Positions 29,210 to 40,897 of a stretch of 49,532 bases of DNA are shown in pieces. The first letter of the stretch is position 1, and the number at the start of each line of letters is the position of its first letter. Origin of the DNA: Gallionellaceae bacterium (GTDB taxonomy: Bacteria > Pseudomonadota > Gammaproteobacteria > Burkholderiales > Gallionellaceae); the NCBI GenBank assembly GCA_006218055.1, contig VBWD01000016.1:1-49532 (forward strand). The letters run 5' to 3'. The translations under genes were made by a program, and so were the position numbers. The notes under the pieces were generated by a model that saw only the letters and a program-made list of their open reading frames with translations, did not search any database and was not told the origin of the DNA.

Positions 29210-30277
29210 ATGCGCAAGATTATATCGCTGATTTGTCTCCTGTTGCCCATCCTTGCTAACGCTGACGAGGTACAGATACGCGAAGACGCGCCTGATCGCC
29301 ACATCGTAGTCAAAGGTGACACCCTCTGGGACATCTCTGCTAAGTTCTTCAAAGACCCTTGGAAATGGCCTGAAATCTGGGCACTTAACAAACAAGACAT
29401 CAAAGACCCGCATTGGATATACCCAGGCAATGTGGTCTATCTAGATCGCCGTTCGGGTACGCTTTCGACAACGCCACCTTCTGGCGATACAGCTGCGGTC
29501 GCTCCTCAGGCTACCGATAACATCCCCGCTAACAACGTCGAGAAATTCTCCCCCAAAGTGCGCGTAGTTGGACAAAACAGCGAGGCGATCCCTGCCATCC
29601 CTCTGAGTATTGTTGGTTCTTTCTTGAGCAGGCCTCTGGTTGTTGAAGAAGAAGAGCTGGAATCCGCCCCGACTCTCGTCGGCACCTATGAACAGCGCAC
29701 ATTGCTTTCTACCAACGATGTCGCTTATGCAAAAGGATTGCCTACAGATAAAGGCATGCAGTGGCAGATCTACCGTCCTAGCGTGACCTTCGTAGATCCA
29801 GACACGGACGAGGAGTTAGGGCAAGAAGTCTTATATCTGGGCGATGCCACTGCTGAAAAATTCGGCGACCCAAGCACCATGCGCATCACCAAGGCTGTGC
29901 TAGAGATTAACAAGGGCGACCATTTCGCTCAGGCAGCTTCTGGATATTCTGCCAATTTCCTTCCACATGCACCCAGCACCAACATCCATGCTAAAGTCAT
30001 TTCGATCTACGGTGGCGTTCAACAAGCAGGGCAACGCGCCGTCATCACTTTGAATAAAGGACAGCGTGATGGCATAGAAATTGGACATGTTTTGGGCATC
30101 TACCAAAAAGGCGAAGTCATCAAAACCAAAGGTTGGTTCACGCCTAATGTCGTATTGCCGGATATGCGTTACGGCTTGGTCATGGTGTTCCGCGTATTCA
30201 ACAAGGTCTCGTATGCCTTGGTGATGGAGACGAAGTTACCCGTTCAACTGCTGGATCGCGCAAGTACCCCCGAGTAA
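29210..30277 (+). CDS. LysM domain-containing secreted protein
   Basis: A 355-residue protein starting MRKIISLICLLLPILANADEV, a clear signal peptide. It is followed by a LysM-type peptidoglycan-binding module at about 30-85 (HIVVKGDTLWDISAKFFKDPWKWPEIW...IYPGNVVYL). The remaining 250 residues have no motif I can name and probably form a periplasmic beta-rich domain. It is divergent from def and is followed with no gap by dprA (stop TAA, then ATG), an arrangement widely kept in betaproteobacteria. Its function is likely cell-wall associated. An earlier in-frame ATG at 29147 would put 21 residues before the signal peptide, so I reject it. Confidence 0.85.
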   Translation: MRKIISLICLLLPILANADEVQIREDAPDRHIVVKGDTLWDISAKFFKDPWKWPEIWALNKQDIKDPHWIYPGNVVYLDRRSGTLSTTPPSGDTAAVAPQATDNIPANNVEKFSPKVRVVGQNSEAIPAIPLSIVGSFLSRPLVVEEEELESAPTLVGTYEQRTLLSTNDVAYAKGLPTDKGMQWQIYRPSVTFVDPDTDEELGQEVLYLGDATAEKFGDPSTMRITKAVLEINKGDHFAQAASGYSANFLPHAPSTNIHAKVISIYGGVQQAGQRAVITLNKGQRDGIEIGHVLGIYQKGEVIKTKGWFTPNVVLPDMRYGLVMVFRVFNKVSYALVMETKLPVQLLDRASTPE

Positions 30278-31345
30278 ATGTCGTTAGACGCCTCACTCGC
30301 GTCCTGGCTCAAACTCAGTCAGATATCTGGGCTGGGTAACGAAGGTTTGCGGCGCTTGCTGCAGGTCTTCGGCTCACCCGGTGCTGTACTCGACGCCTCT
30401 GTCTCATCCCTATCCCAGCATGTAAAGCCTTCCGTTGCAAAAGCCATCAATGAAGAGTTCGATGCCTCTCTTCTTGATGCTACTGCCGCTTGGCTGAACG
30501 ACCACATCAATAGAGTCATTACACTCGCTGATGCGGAATATCCGCAAGCGCTGCTGAATATCTCCGATCCGCCTTTACTTTTATATGTGAAGGGACGTAT
30601 CGATCTATTGAACACTCGCTCACTTGCCGTGGTGGGTAGCCGCAATTCGACTGCGCAGGGTGTGCGTAACGCCGAAGCTTTTGCCAAGGCGGCCTCCGAA
30701 TCTGGGTTATGCGTCGTCAGCGGCATGGCACACGGCATCGACGCTGCTGCACATATGGGCGGTTTGCAGGGTAGGGGTTCCAGCATTGCTGTCGTCGGCA
30801 CTGGTTTGGACAAGGTCTATCCTGCGGCCAATCGTGAACTCGCTCATCAGCTGGCCCAACACGGAACGATCATTTCTGAGTTCCCACTAGGAACGCCGCC
30901 GCTTGCATCTAATTTCCCGCGCCGAAATCGCATCATCAGCGGCTTGAGTGAAGGCTGTTTGGTAGTAGAGGCATCGCTTCAGAGTGGGTCGCTCATCACC
31001 GCCCGCATGGCTTTGGAGCAGGGCAGGGAAGTGTTTGCCATTCCAGGTTCTATCCATTCACCCCAATCTAAGGGTTGCCACTCGCTCATCAAGCAGGGGG
31101 CGAAACTGGTGGAAAGTGCTCAGGATATTTTGGAGGAGCTAGGTTTTGCTTCTGGCTCCTCCAAAATCAATGCTGAAGATGAGCATCCACTATTCACTCA
31201 TCTTGGCTACGATTCCATCGATATCGAGACCTTGGCTCAGCGTAGCGGCTTGACGATACCGGAGCTATCCGCCATCCTGTTACAACTTGAGCTGGATGGC
31301 GTAGTCGCGACGCTCCCCGGTGGGCTTTATCAACGAATTGCTTAG
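30278..31345 (+). CDS. dprA: DNA-processing protein DprA
   Basis: A 355-residue DprA/Smf protein that loads RecA on incoming single-stranded DNA during natural transformation. Residues 1-70 form the helical N-terminal region (LASWLKLSQISGLGNEGLRRLL). The Rossmann-like core shows LAVVGSRNSTAQG, GMAHGIDAAAH, GTGLDKVYPAANREL, the SEFPLGTPPLASNFPRRNRIISGLS segment and SGSLITARMALEQGR. The C-terminal winged helix (DSIDIETLAQRSGLTIPELSAILLQLE) is present. It starts on the base after the LysM-gene stop. Confidence 0.95.
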   Translation: MSLDASLASWLKLSQISGLGNEGLRRLLQVFGSPGAVLDASVSSLSQHVKPSVAKAINEEFDASLLDATAAWLNDHINRVITLADAEYPQALLNISDPPLLLYVKGRIDLLNTRSLAVVGSRNSTAQGVRNAEAFAKAASESGLCVVSGMAHGIDAAAHMGGLQGRGSSIAVVGTGLDKVYPAANRELAHQLAQHGTIISEFPLGTPPLASNFPRRNRIISGLSEGCLVVEASLQSGSLITARMALEQGREVFAIPGSIHSPQSKGCHSLIKQGAKLVESAQDILEELGFASGSSKINAEDEHPLFTHLGYDSIDIETLAQRSGLTIPELSAILLQLELDGVVATLPGGLYQRIA

Positions 31346-31357
31346 AAAACCTCCTTT

Positions 31358-31813
31358 ATGTTCGATATCTTGTTGTTTTTATTTGAAAGTTATTTCGATG
31401 CAGGTAGCTATCCCGAACCCAATCGCCTCTCCGCAAAACTTACTGCGGCGGGTTTTGAGGAAGAGGACATCAATCAAGCGTTGACTTGGTTGTCTGGATT
31501 GCGCGAGCTTACCAACGCCACCTATCCGGAGAGCATCAACCACAGCGGTCTGCGTTGCTACACCGATTTCGAGGCCGAGCGCATCAGCGAGGAAGGGCTA
31601 CGTTTCGTAGCTTTTTGGGAACATAACAAGATCATCACTCCCATCGAACGCGAAATGATCATCGACCGCGTGGTCGCTTTGGGCCGTAACAAGCTGTCGG
31701 TGGACAAGGTCAAGCTCATTGCATTGATGGTGCTCTGGAATCAGCACGAAGACCTTGATCCGATGTTGATCGAAGACCTGCTCACCCCTACCGAGGCGGC
31801 ACAACTACACTGA
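31358..31813 (+). CDS. smg: Smg family protein (DUF494)
   Basis: A 151-residue acidic, mostly helical protein starting MFDILLFLFESYFDAG, with LTAAGFEEEDINQALTWLSGL near residue 40 and a C-terminal segment DPMLIEDLLTPTE. These identify DUF494/Smg, found between dprA and topA in many beta- and gammaproteobacteria. Its biochemical role is not established. It lies 12 bp after dprA and 7 bp before topA. Confidence 0.9.
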   Translation: MFDILLFLFESYFDAGSYPEPNRLSAKLTAAGFEEEDINQALTWLSGLRELTNATYPESINHSGLRCYTDFEAERISEEGLRFVAFWEHNKIITPIEREMIIDRVVALGRNKLSVDKVKLIALMVLWNQHEDLDPMLIEDLLTPTEAAQLH

Positions 31814-31820
31814 CCCCCAC

Positions 31821-34490
31821 ATGGCAAAGAACCTTCTGATCGTCGAGTCCCCCGCCAAGGCTAAGACACTAAAAAAATACCTAGGTAAAGACTATGAAGT
31901 CCTAGCTTCGTATGGTCACGTACGCGATCTCATACCGAAGAATGGTGCGGTCGATGTCGATAACGGTTACACGATGAATTACGAGACCATCGCACGTAAC
32001 AGCAAACACGTCGACGCCATCGCCAAAGCGGCGGCTGAAGCAGATACCATCCTGCTCGCACCCGACCCGGACAGAGAAGGAGAGGCTATCGCGTGGCATA
32101 TCTCTGAGTTGCTGAAAGGTAAGCGCGCACTCAAAGGCAAAACCATGAAGCGCGTGGTCTTCTACGAGATCACCCAATCTGCCGTACAAGAAGCAGTCGC
32201 TCATCCGCGCGAGATCTCCATGCCCTTGGTTAATGCCCAACAGGCGCGCCGTGCCTTGGATTATCTGGTGGGTTTCAACCTCTCACCGCTGTTGTGGCGC
32301 AAGATCCGTCCCGGCCTTTCTGCAGGACGTGTACAAAGCCCAGCATTGCGCCTTATTGTCGAGCGCGAGTTGGAGATTGAGAAATTCAAGAGTGAAGAAT
32401 ATTGGTCTGTTCATCTGGATAGCCAGAAGAACAGCATCCCGTTCAAAGCAAAACTGTTCCAATTTCAAGGTAAGAAGTTAGAACAATTAAGCATAGGCAG
32501 CCAAGCTGAATACGACACTATCCACGCCAAGCTGAACGATGCCAAGTTACCCCCCAAAGTCGTACGCGTCGACAAGAAGGGCAAACAGCGCAATGCCGCT
32601 GCCCCATTTACCACGTCCACCTTACAACAGGAAGCCGTGCGAAAACTTGGCATGACCTCTGACCGAACCATGCGTACCGCCCAGTCTTTATATGAAGGCG
32701 TTGATATCGGCGGTGAAACCATCGGTCTCATCTCCTATATGCGTACTGACTCCGTCAATTTGGCCAATGAAGCCATTGCCGAGATACGTGATTACATCAA
32801 AGACAATTTCTCTGCCGAATACTTACCCAGCAAGCAGCCTGTTTTTAAGAGCAAATCCAAGAACGCCCAAGAGGCACACGAAGCGATTCGCCCAACCTCC
32901 ATTTTGCGCACGCCAGACAGCCTGCGCGACCATCTCACCATCGACCAGATGCGACTTTACGAGATGGTATGGAAACGCACGCTCGCGTGCCAAATGTCTC
33001 CAGCACGCTTCGACACGGTGAGCGTTGATATTCGCTTGAGCAGCGACGACACCCTGTTTCGCGCCTCTGGCCAGACCTTGGTATTCCCTGGATTTATCGG
33101 CGTGTATATGGAAGACGTGGACGATGCTGAAGAAGAGGACAGCGCCAAATTGCCGCCGTTAGTTGAAGGCGACATCTTGCCGCTAGATAAAATCTACGGA
33201 GAGCAACACTTCACCCAACCGCCCCCGCGTTTTTCGGAGGCCAGCTTGGTCAAGTCGCTGGAAGAATACGGCATTGGTCGTCCGTCCACCTACGCCACCA
33301 TTATCTCTACGCTACAAGCACGTGAATACGCCACGCTCGACAAGAAACGCTTCATGCCGACCGATGTGGGTCGCGTCGTTATCAAGTTCCTCACTGATCA
33401 CTTCACTCGATATGTTGACTACGGATTCACTGCGAATCTGGAAGATGAGTTGGATGAAGTCTCCGAAGGTAAGCGCGATTGGATTCCAGTGCTGGATGAT
33501 TTCTGGACGAATTTCTCTAGTCTCATCAAAGAGAAAACCAGCATCGAACGCCCCGTTGAATTGATTGACGAAGCCTGTCCCGATTGCGGCAAGCCCCTCG
33601 CCAAAAAACTCAGCCGTTACGGCAGTTTCATCAGCTGCACCAACTATCCCGAGTGCAAATACAAACGTAGCTTGAGCGGCGAATCGCAAGACGATGCCGC
33701 CGCCCGTGTTGAGCTGGGCGCACATCCCGACACCCAACAAGCCGTGCTATTGCTGAAGGGCCCGTATGGCCATTACGTGCAACTGGGCGAAGTGATTGAG
33801 GGTGAAAAAGCCAAGCCGAAACGTGTCTCTTGGCCCAAGGAAATGCCCGTCGATCAGGCTGATTTAGCCAGTGCGCTGAAGCTGCTTTCTTTGCCGCGCG
33901 ACCTAGGCTTACACCCTGAATCCAACAAAAAAGTCATCGTAAACATCGGTCGCTTCGGCCCCTATGTTGGTCATGACGGCAAGTTTAAGTCGATTCCTCG
34001 CACAGATAGCATCTTCGACATCGAGCTGGCTCGCGCCGTTGAGCTTCTGGCACAAGCCCGCGACAACAACACCGTGCTGCGTACGCTGGGTGATCATCCT
34101 GACGACAAAGCCAGCGTAGAAATTTGCAGCGGACGCTACGGCCCGTACGCCCGCCACGGCAAAATCAACGCCACTCTACCCAAAGGCGTCTCACCCGAGG
34201 CTATCACTTTAGAAGAAGCACTAGAGTTGATTGCCGCGAAAGCCGCCAAGGGCGACACCGGCAAAACCAAAACCACCAGGAAACCAGCGGCCAAGAAAGC
34301 AGCCCCTAAAACTAAGGCTGCAACGAAACCCAAAGCCACGGTGAAAAAGACAACTGCTAAACCTGCGGTCAAAAAAACCAGCTCCGCAAAAACCAGCACG
34401 AAAACGACAACCAAAACGACCACCAAAAAAGTAGCCGCCAAACCCGCCGTCAAGAAAACCACGAAAGCGGTCAGTAAAAAAACAGCGTAG
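31821..34490 (+). CDS. topA: DNA topoisomerase I with long basic tail
   Basis: An 889-residue type IA topoisomerase that relaxes negative supercoils. Toprim domain near the N-terminus: LLIVESPAKAKT and LAPDPDREGEAIAWH. The active-site Tyr is in IGLISYMRTDSVN at about 300-310. One Cys4 zinc ribbon (CPDCGKPLAKKLSR...CTNYPECKYKR) lies near 590. Several topoisomerase C-terminal repeats with GPYGHYVQLG- and GRFGPYVGHDGK-like phrases follow. The last 80 residues are almost only Lys, Ala, Thr and Pro, a histone-H1-like tail that can bind DNA non-specifically. It ends at an intrinsic terminator. Confidence 0.95.
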   Translation: MAKNLLIVESPAKAKTLKKYLGKDYEVLASYGHVRDLIPKNGAVDVDNGYTMNYETIARNSKHVDAIAKAAAEADTILLAPDPDREGEAIAWHISELLKGKRALKGKTMKRVVFYEITQSAVQEAVAHPREISMPLVNAQQARRALDYLVGFNLSPLLWRKIRPGLSAGRVQSPALRLIVERELEIEKFKSEEYWSVHLDSQKNSIPFKAKLFQFQGKKLEQLSIGSQAEYDTIHAKLNDAKLPPKVVRVDKKGKQRNAAAPFTTSTLQQEAVRKLGMTSDRTMRTAQSLYEGVDIGGETIGLISYMRTDSVNLANEAIAEIRDYIKDNFSAEYLPSKQPVFKSKSKNAQEAHEAIRPTSILRTPDSLRDHLTIDQMRLYEMVWKRTLACQMSPARFDTVSVDIRLSSDDTLFRASGQTLVFPGFIGVYMEDVDDAEEEDSAKLPPLVEGDILPLDKIYGEQHFTQPPPRFSEASLVKSLEEYGIGRPSTYATIISTLQAREYATLDKKRFMPTDVGRVVIKFLTDHFTRYVDYGFTANLEDELDEVSEGKRDWIPVLDDFWTNFSSLIKEKTSIERPVELIDEACPDCGKPLAKKLSRYGSFISCTNYPECKYKRSLSGESQDDAAARVELGAHPDTQQAVLLLKGPYGHYVQLGEVIEGEKAKPKRVSWPKEMPVDQADLASALKLLSLPRDLGLHPESNKKVIVNIGRFGPYVGHDGKFKSIPRTDSIFDIELARAVELLAQARDNNTVLRTLGDHPDDKASVEICSGRYGPYARHGKINATLPKGVSPEAITLEEALELIAAKAAKGDTGKTKTTRKPAAKKAAPKTKAATKPKATVKKTTAKPAVKKTSSAKTSTKTTTKTTTKKVAAKPAVKKTTKAVSKKTA

Positions 34491-34513
34491 GTTTGTGAGC
34501 AAGTTTCAAAATC

Positions 34514-34552
34514 AAGGGGTGGTTTCATTTGAAATGAAGCCACCCCTTTTTT
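34514..34552 (+). terminator. Intrinsic terminator after topA
   Basis: A 13-bp stem (GGGGTGGTTTCAT with ATGAAGCCACCCC, one G-U pair) around a short loop, followed by six T residues on the plus strand. It lies 24 bp after the topA stop. Confidence 0.85.
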
Positions 34553-34864
34553 ACGCTTCGGCCAGAGCTTTTCTCTTTTCGCCAGCGCACTCGCTCCGAA
34601 ATACCCATTTTACAAACGCCTGATCTGCCTATTACCCGCTAGATGCGCTAGCTTTGATCATTAGGCCGGTTACACGTCTTTTTCTGGCTTTGCCACCAAA
34701 CCCCCTCAGGTGTTCCGTGAAATGCAGCCCATGCGCGTTTTAATGAGTTTGGCTTGTAAGCCTTGTATTTATTAGGGTTGTGGCTAAGCCCGGTCAGGCG
34801 CGCTCTGAATTTTGTTGTTTTTGCTTGGCGAAATTTGATCTAAATCCTATTCCTTCACCAAAAT
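34553..34864. other. Gene-free stretch between topA and gyrB terminators
   Basis: About 310 bp with no convincing gene. On the minus strand a frame stays open from 34839 to 34648 (63 codons) with no ATG, GTG or TTG. It encodes a Lys- and Trp-rich peptide (PNKYKAYKPNSLKRAW...GVWWQSQKKT). After two in-frame stops the same frame is open again for about 24 codons (MGISERVRWRKEKSSGR). This could be a decayed small gene, a dispersed repeat or chance. Transcription from either side should be stopped by the two flanking terminators. Confidence 0.45.
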
Positions 34865-34900
34865 AAAAAGGCGGCAATCAGTAATGATTGCCGCCTTTTT
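34865..34900 (-). terminator. Intrinsic terminator after gyrB
   Basis: A perfect 16-bp stem AAAAAGGCGGCAATCA / TGATTGCCGCCTTTTT around GTAA. It lies 34 bp after the gyrB stop on the minus strand, with T-tracts on both sides, so it is bidirectional. Confidence 0.9.
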
Positions 34901-34934
34901 ATTTCAACAATTAATTCAATCTAATTGAATTGAA

Positions 34935-38502
<3,568 letters not shown>

Positions 38503-38705
38503 ATGTTCTTTCCTTAAATACTTAATAACAATAATAAGGGCAACTAAATCTGTGATTAACTAAATAAACCATATTTAATCAATTTGTTATAACAATTTAT
38601 ACTTGTTACCAGAAGCTTTGTTTACTTGTGTATAACATGTGAACTTTTTTTACTGCTTTTCTTAAAACCATAGTTATCTACAAAACACCAACAGGTTTAA
38701 GTTAT
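38503..38705. other. AT-rich dnaA-dnaN gap with DnaA-box-like sites
   Basis: A 203-bp AT-rich spacer containing TGTGTATAA (38627-38635, the complement of TTATACACA, a perfect TTATNCACA box) and near 38672 the one-mismatch box TTATCTACA. Runs such as TTGTTATAACAATTTATA could serve as a DNA-unwinding element. It may be part of a bipartite origin or simply hold the dnaN promoter and DnaA autoregulatory sites. Confidence 0.55.
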
Positions 38706-39959
38706 TTATCCCCTCAGTGTTTGATGTAATAAATTAAAGTCGGCTTCAATCGAGGTATCTGAGTTTCTTAAAGATTCTATCGTCTTGCATGCATGTAGGA
38801 CGGTTGTATGGTCTCTACCCCCAAAAGCATTACCAATTTCAGGTAGACTGAGTTGGGTCAACTCACGTGCCAAACTCATTGCTATTTGTCTGGGTCTGGC
38901 AATCACACGGGTGCGCTTCTTAGATAAAAGATCAATGATTTTTAATCTATAGAAATCAGCGACGGTCTTTTGAATATTCTCAATCGTGACTTGTTTGTTC
39001 TGTGCGGCGAGTAAGTCGCGCAACGCCTCTTTGGCTAACTCGATGGATACAGGACGTTTATGGAAGCGCGCGTAAGCCTCGATGCGGTTCAAGGCACCTT
39101 CAAGTTCACGAATGTTGGAACGGACGTGTTTTGCAATAAAAAAAGCAACATCTTCACTGATGGGAGCGCCTCCGTTTGCAGATTTCTGCAAAAGAATAGC
39201 AACACGCATCTCTAGACCTGGGGGCTCAATAGCGACCGTTAAGCCGCAGGTAAAGCGAGAAGTCAGTCTCGGCTCAATACCAGATATCTCTTTTGGGAAG
39301 GTGTCACAGGTAATCACCACTTGTTTATTGGTATCGATCAGAGAATTTAATGTGTAGAAAAACTCTTGTTGAGTGCCGGGTTTATCAGCAATGAACTGGA
39401 TATCGTCGATTAATAACAGATCGAGAGAGTTGTAATACTGTTTGAACTCATCAAAACTCTTGGTTTGAAAAGCTTTTACAACGCCAGATACATAATTAGT
39501 CGCGTGAACGTAGCAAATCTTAGCCTGGGGATTCTCTTTTGCTACCAGGTTGCCAATAGATTGAAGTAAATGGGTTTTTCCTAGCCCAACACCACCGTAT
39601 ATAAATAAAGGGTTGTAGGTAGTTCCGGGTTTTTCGGCGACTTGTAATCCTGCAGCATGCGCAAGCTGGTTGGCTTTACCCGTTACAAACGTGTCGAAGG
39701 TCAACTGTGAGTTCAATTTGCTAGTTGTTTTTGGCGCTTTGACAATGATGGGTTTCTCAATCGCTTTAGCTATAGGCGCATCTGGTACTTGTTTTTGAGT
39801 GGTACGCTTTTCAATGCGAAGCTCTATCTCGGGCGTTACCTGAAAGAAAGAAGCCGCTCGTTTAGATATCTCAGGAAGGAAGCGATCTTGAATGATGCGC
39901 AAGGTAAAACTATTGGGCGCAGTGAGGATCAGACGATTGCCATCCACCTCGAAAATCAA
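38706..39959 (-). CDS. dnaA: Chromosomal replication initiator DnaA (5' end disturbed)
   Basis: DnaA domains II-IV are clear: AAA+ Walker A GGVGLGKTHL, Walker B LLLIDDIQF, arginine-finger region EPRLTSRF, and the DNA-binding signature GGRDHTTVLHACKTI. The first standard start in this frame is TTG 39959 (417 residues). However, the same frame upstream encodes FFKEQLPLQQYNSWIKPL, the conserved end of domain I, before an in-frame TAA at 40065-40067 with no start codon between. An ATG at 40077 with a good AGGAGC site lies in another frame. A 2-nt loss near 40010-40020 would explain this (see findings). As written, domain I (DnaB contact) is lost. Confidence 0.88.
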   Translation of the reverse strand: MIFEVDGNRLILTAPNSFTLRIIQDRFLPEISKRAASFFQVTPEIELRIEKRTTQKQVPDAPIAKAIEKPIIVKAPKTTSKLNSQLTFDTFVTGKANQLAHAAGLQVAEKPGTTYNPLFIYGGVGLGKTHLLQSIGNLVAKENPQAKICYVHATNYVSGVVKAFQTKSFDEFKQYYNSLDLLLIDDIQFIADKPGTQQEFFYTLNSLIDTNKQVVITCDTFPKEISGIEPRLTSRFTCGLTVAIEPPGLEMRVAILLQKSANGGAPISEDVAFFIAKHVRSNIRELEGALNRIEAYARFHKRPVSIELAKEALRDLLAAQNKQVTIENIQKTVADFYRLKIIDLLSKKRTRVIARPRQIAMSLARELTQLSLPEIGNAFGGRDHTTVLHACKTIESLRNSDTSIEADFNLLHQTLRG

Positions 39960-39984
39960 TGGCTTGATCCAAGAATTATATTGT

Positions 39985-40185
39985 TGTAAGGGCAGCTGCT
40001 CTTTGAAAAAGCGCTGGCAACTGCCAAACCCTGAGCAGACATAAAGGCACGTTGTGAAAATCGATTAACCTGGGCATTCTACAAGCTCCTAGAAAAGTTA
40101 TCCACAACATAAATTAGGCTTGACAGAAAGGCCGCAACCGATTGTAATCGCGCGCTTTTCAATTCAGCCAACAAAGGAATAAGTC
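39985..40185. other. Putative oriC in dnaA-rpmH gap
   Basis: The gap between divergent dnaA and rpmH holds a perfect DnaA box TTATCCACA at 40098-40106. The flanking gene order (dnaA-dnaN-gyrB to the left, rpmH-rnpA-yidD-yidC-mnmE-mnmG-rsmG-parAB to the right) is the classical bacterial origin arrangement, and two parS sites flank it. Only one consensus box is present, so the functional origin may extend to the dnaA-dnaN gap. The rpmH promoter must also lie here. Confidence 0.65.
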
Positions 40186-40320
40186 ATGAAACGTACCTTC
40201 CAACCATCAGTTGTAAAAAGAAAACGCACCCACGGCTTTTTGGTTCGTATGAAGACCAAAGGCGGTCGCGCTGTGATTGCTGCTCGTCGTGCGAAGGGCC
40301 GCGTACGCCTTGGCGTGTAA
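40186..40320 (+). CDS. rpmH: 50S ribosomal protein L34
   Basis: A 44-residue, very basic protein, [14 protein letters not shown] followed by [14 protein letters not shown] and [11 protein letters not shown], near identical to L34 throughout proteobacteria. AAAGGAAT lies at the right distance from ATG 40186. It begins the plus-strand run rpmH-rnpA-yidD-yidC-mnmE, and its last 11 bases overlap the likely TTG start of rnpA. Confidence 0.97.
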   Translation: MKRTFQPSVVKRKRTHGFLVRMKTKGGRAVIAARRAKGRVRLGV

Positions 40321-40672
40321 GCTAGTAAAGGCTTTTGACTTTCCTCGGCGTTGTAGATTGACGCGTCGAGAGGGCTTTTCGCAGATATTGCAACAGAGGG
40401 CACACACCAACAATTGGTTTGCCCTGCATGCTCAACCAAATTCTGAAAATTGTTCTAGGTTGGGTGTCTCTGTCAGCAAGCGAATCGTTCCTAGTGCAGT
40501 AGAGCGAAACAACATTAAACGCTTGATTCGTGAGAGTTTTCGCTTGCGAACCAAATCTGAAGTCGCCCGCGATATCGTGATTCGATTGCGCAAGCCGCTG
40601 GGTAAGCAAGATAAAGTTCTGGCACGCACCGTTTTGGTTGAGATGTTGAGCAAGGCATTGACGACGCAATGA
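40310..40672 (+). CDS. rnpA: Ribonuclease P protein component
   Basis: About 120 residues if TTG 40310 is used ([11 protein letters not shown]). The conserved part begins at [13 protein letters not shown], with the RNR-type motif [15 protein letters not shown] near the middle. It binds RNase P RNA and promotes 5' maturation of tRNA precursors. There is no ATG or GTG between the rpmH stop and the conserved start, so a TTG inside the end of rpmH is the simplest start and implies coupling to L34 translation; other in-frame starts lie further inside rpmH. The stop overlaps the yidD start (ATGA). Confidence 0.92.
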   Translation: MACKLVKAFDFPRRCRLTRREGFSQILQQRAHTNNWFALHAQPNSENCSRLGVSVSKRIVPSAVERNNIKRLIRESFRLRTKSEVARDIVIRLRKPLGKQDKVLARTVLVEMLSKALTTQ

Positions 40673-40878
40673 GACGAATCCTCTTATTGATGGTGCGTGG
40701 CTATCAGCGATTCATCAGCCCGATGTACCCGCCGTCATGTCGCTTTACCCCCTCTTGTTCGCAGTATTCTTACGAAGCCATCTCCAAGCACGGTGTCGTT
40801 AAAGGGGTTTGGCTAAGCATCAAGCGGGTAGGGCGTTGCAATCCGTGGAATCCGGGTGGATACGACCCCATCCCTTAG
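40669..40878 (+). CDS. yidD: Membrane protein insertion efficiency factor YidD
   Basis: A 69-residue protein with the family core [28 protein letters not shown], including the conserved Cys residues, then [17 protein letters not shown] at the C-terminus. YidD is thought to help YidC insert proteins at the inner membrane, probably from the cytoplasmic face through an amphipathic N-terminal helix. The ATG overlaps the rnpA stop by four bases; yidC follows. Confidence 0.95.
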   Translation: MRRILLLMVRGYQRFISPMYPPSCRFTPSCSQYSYEAISKHGVVKGVWLSIKRVGRCNPWNPGGYDPIP

Positions 40879-40897
40879 TAAATAACAGGTGATACAA

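Noticed and set aside
33560-34490. Frameshift suspected at the Lys/Ala/Thr-rich end of topA
   Set aside because: Long basic low-complexity tails are normal in betaproteobacterial topoisomerase I and the frame ends cleanly before a terminator.
34600-34700. Integron attC-like or tRNA-like fold in the topA-gyrB gap
   Set aside because: I could not match the conserved core sites or a cloverleaf with consistent stems, so no claim is made.
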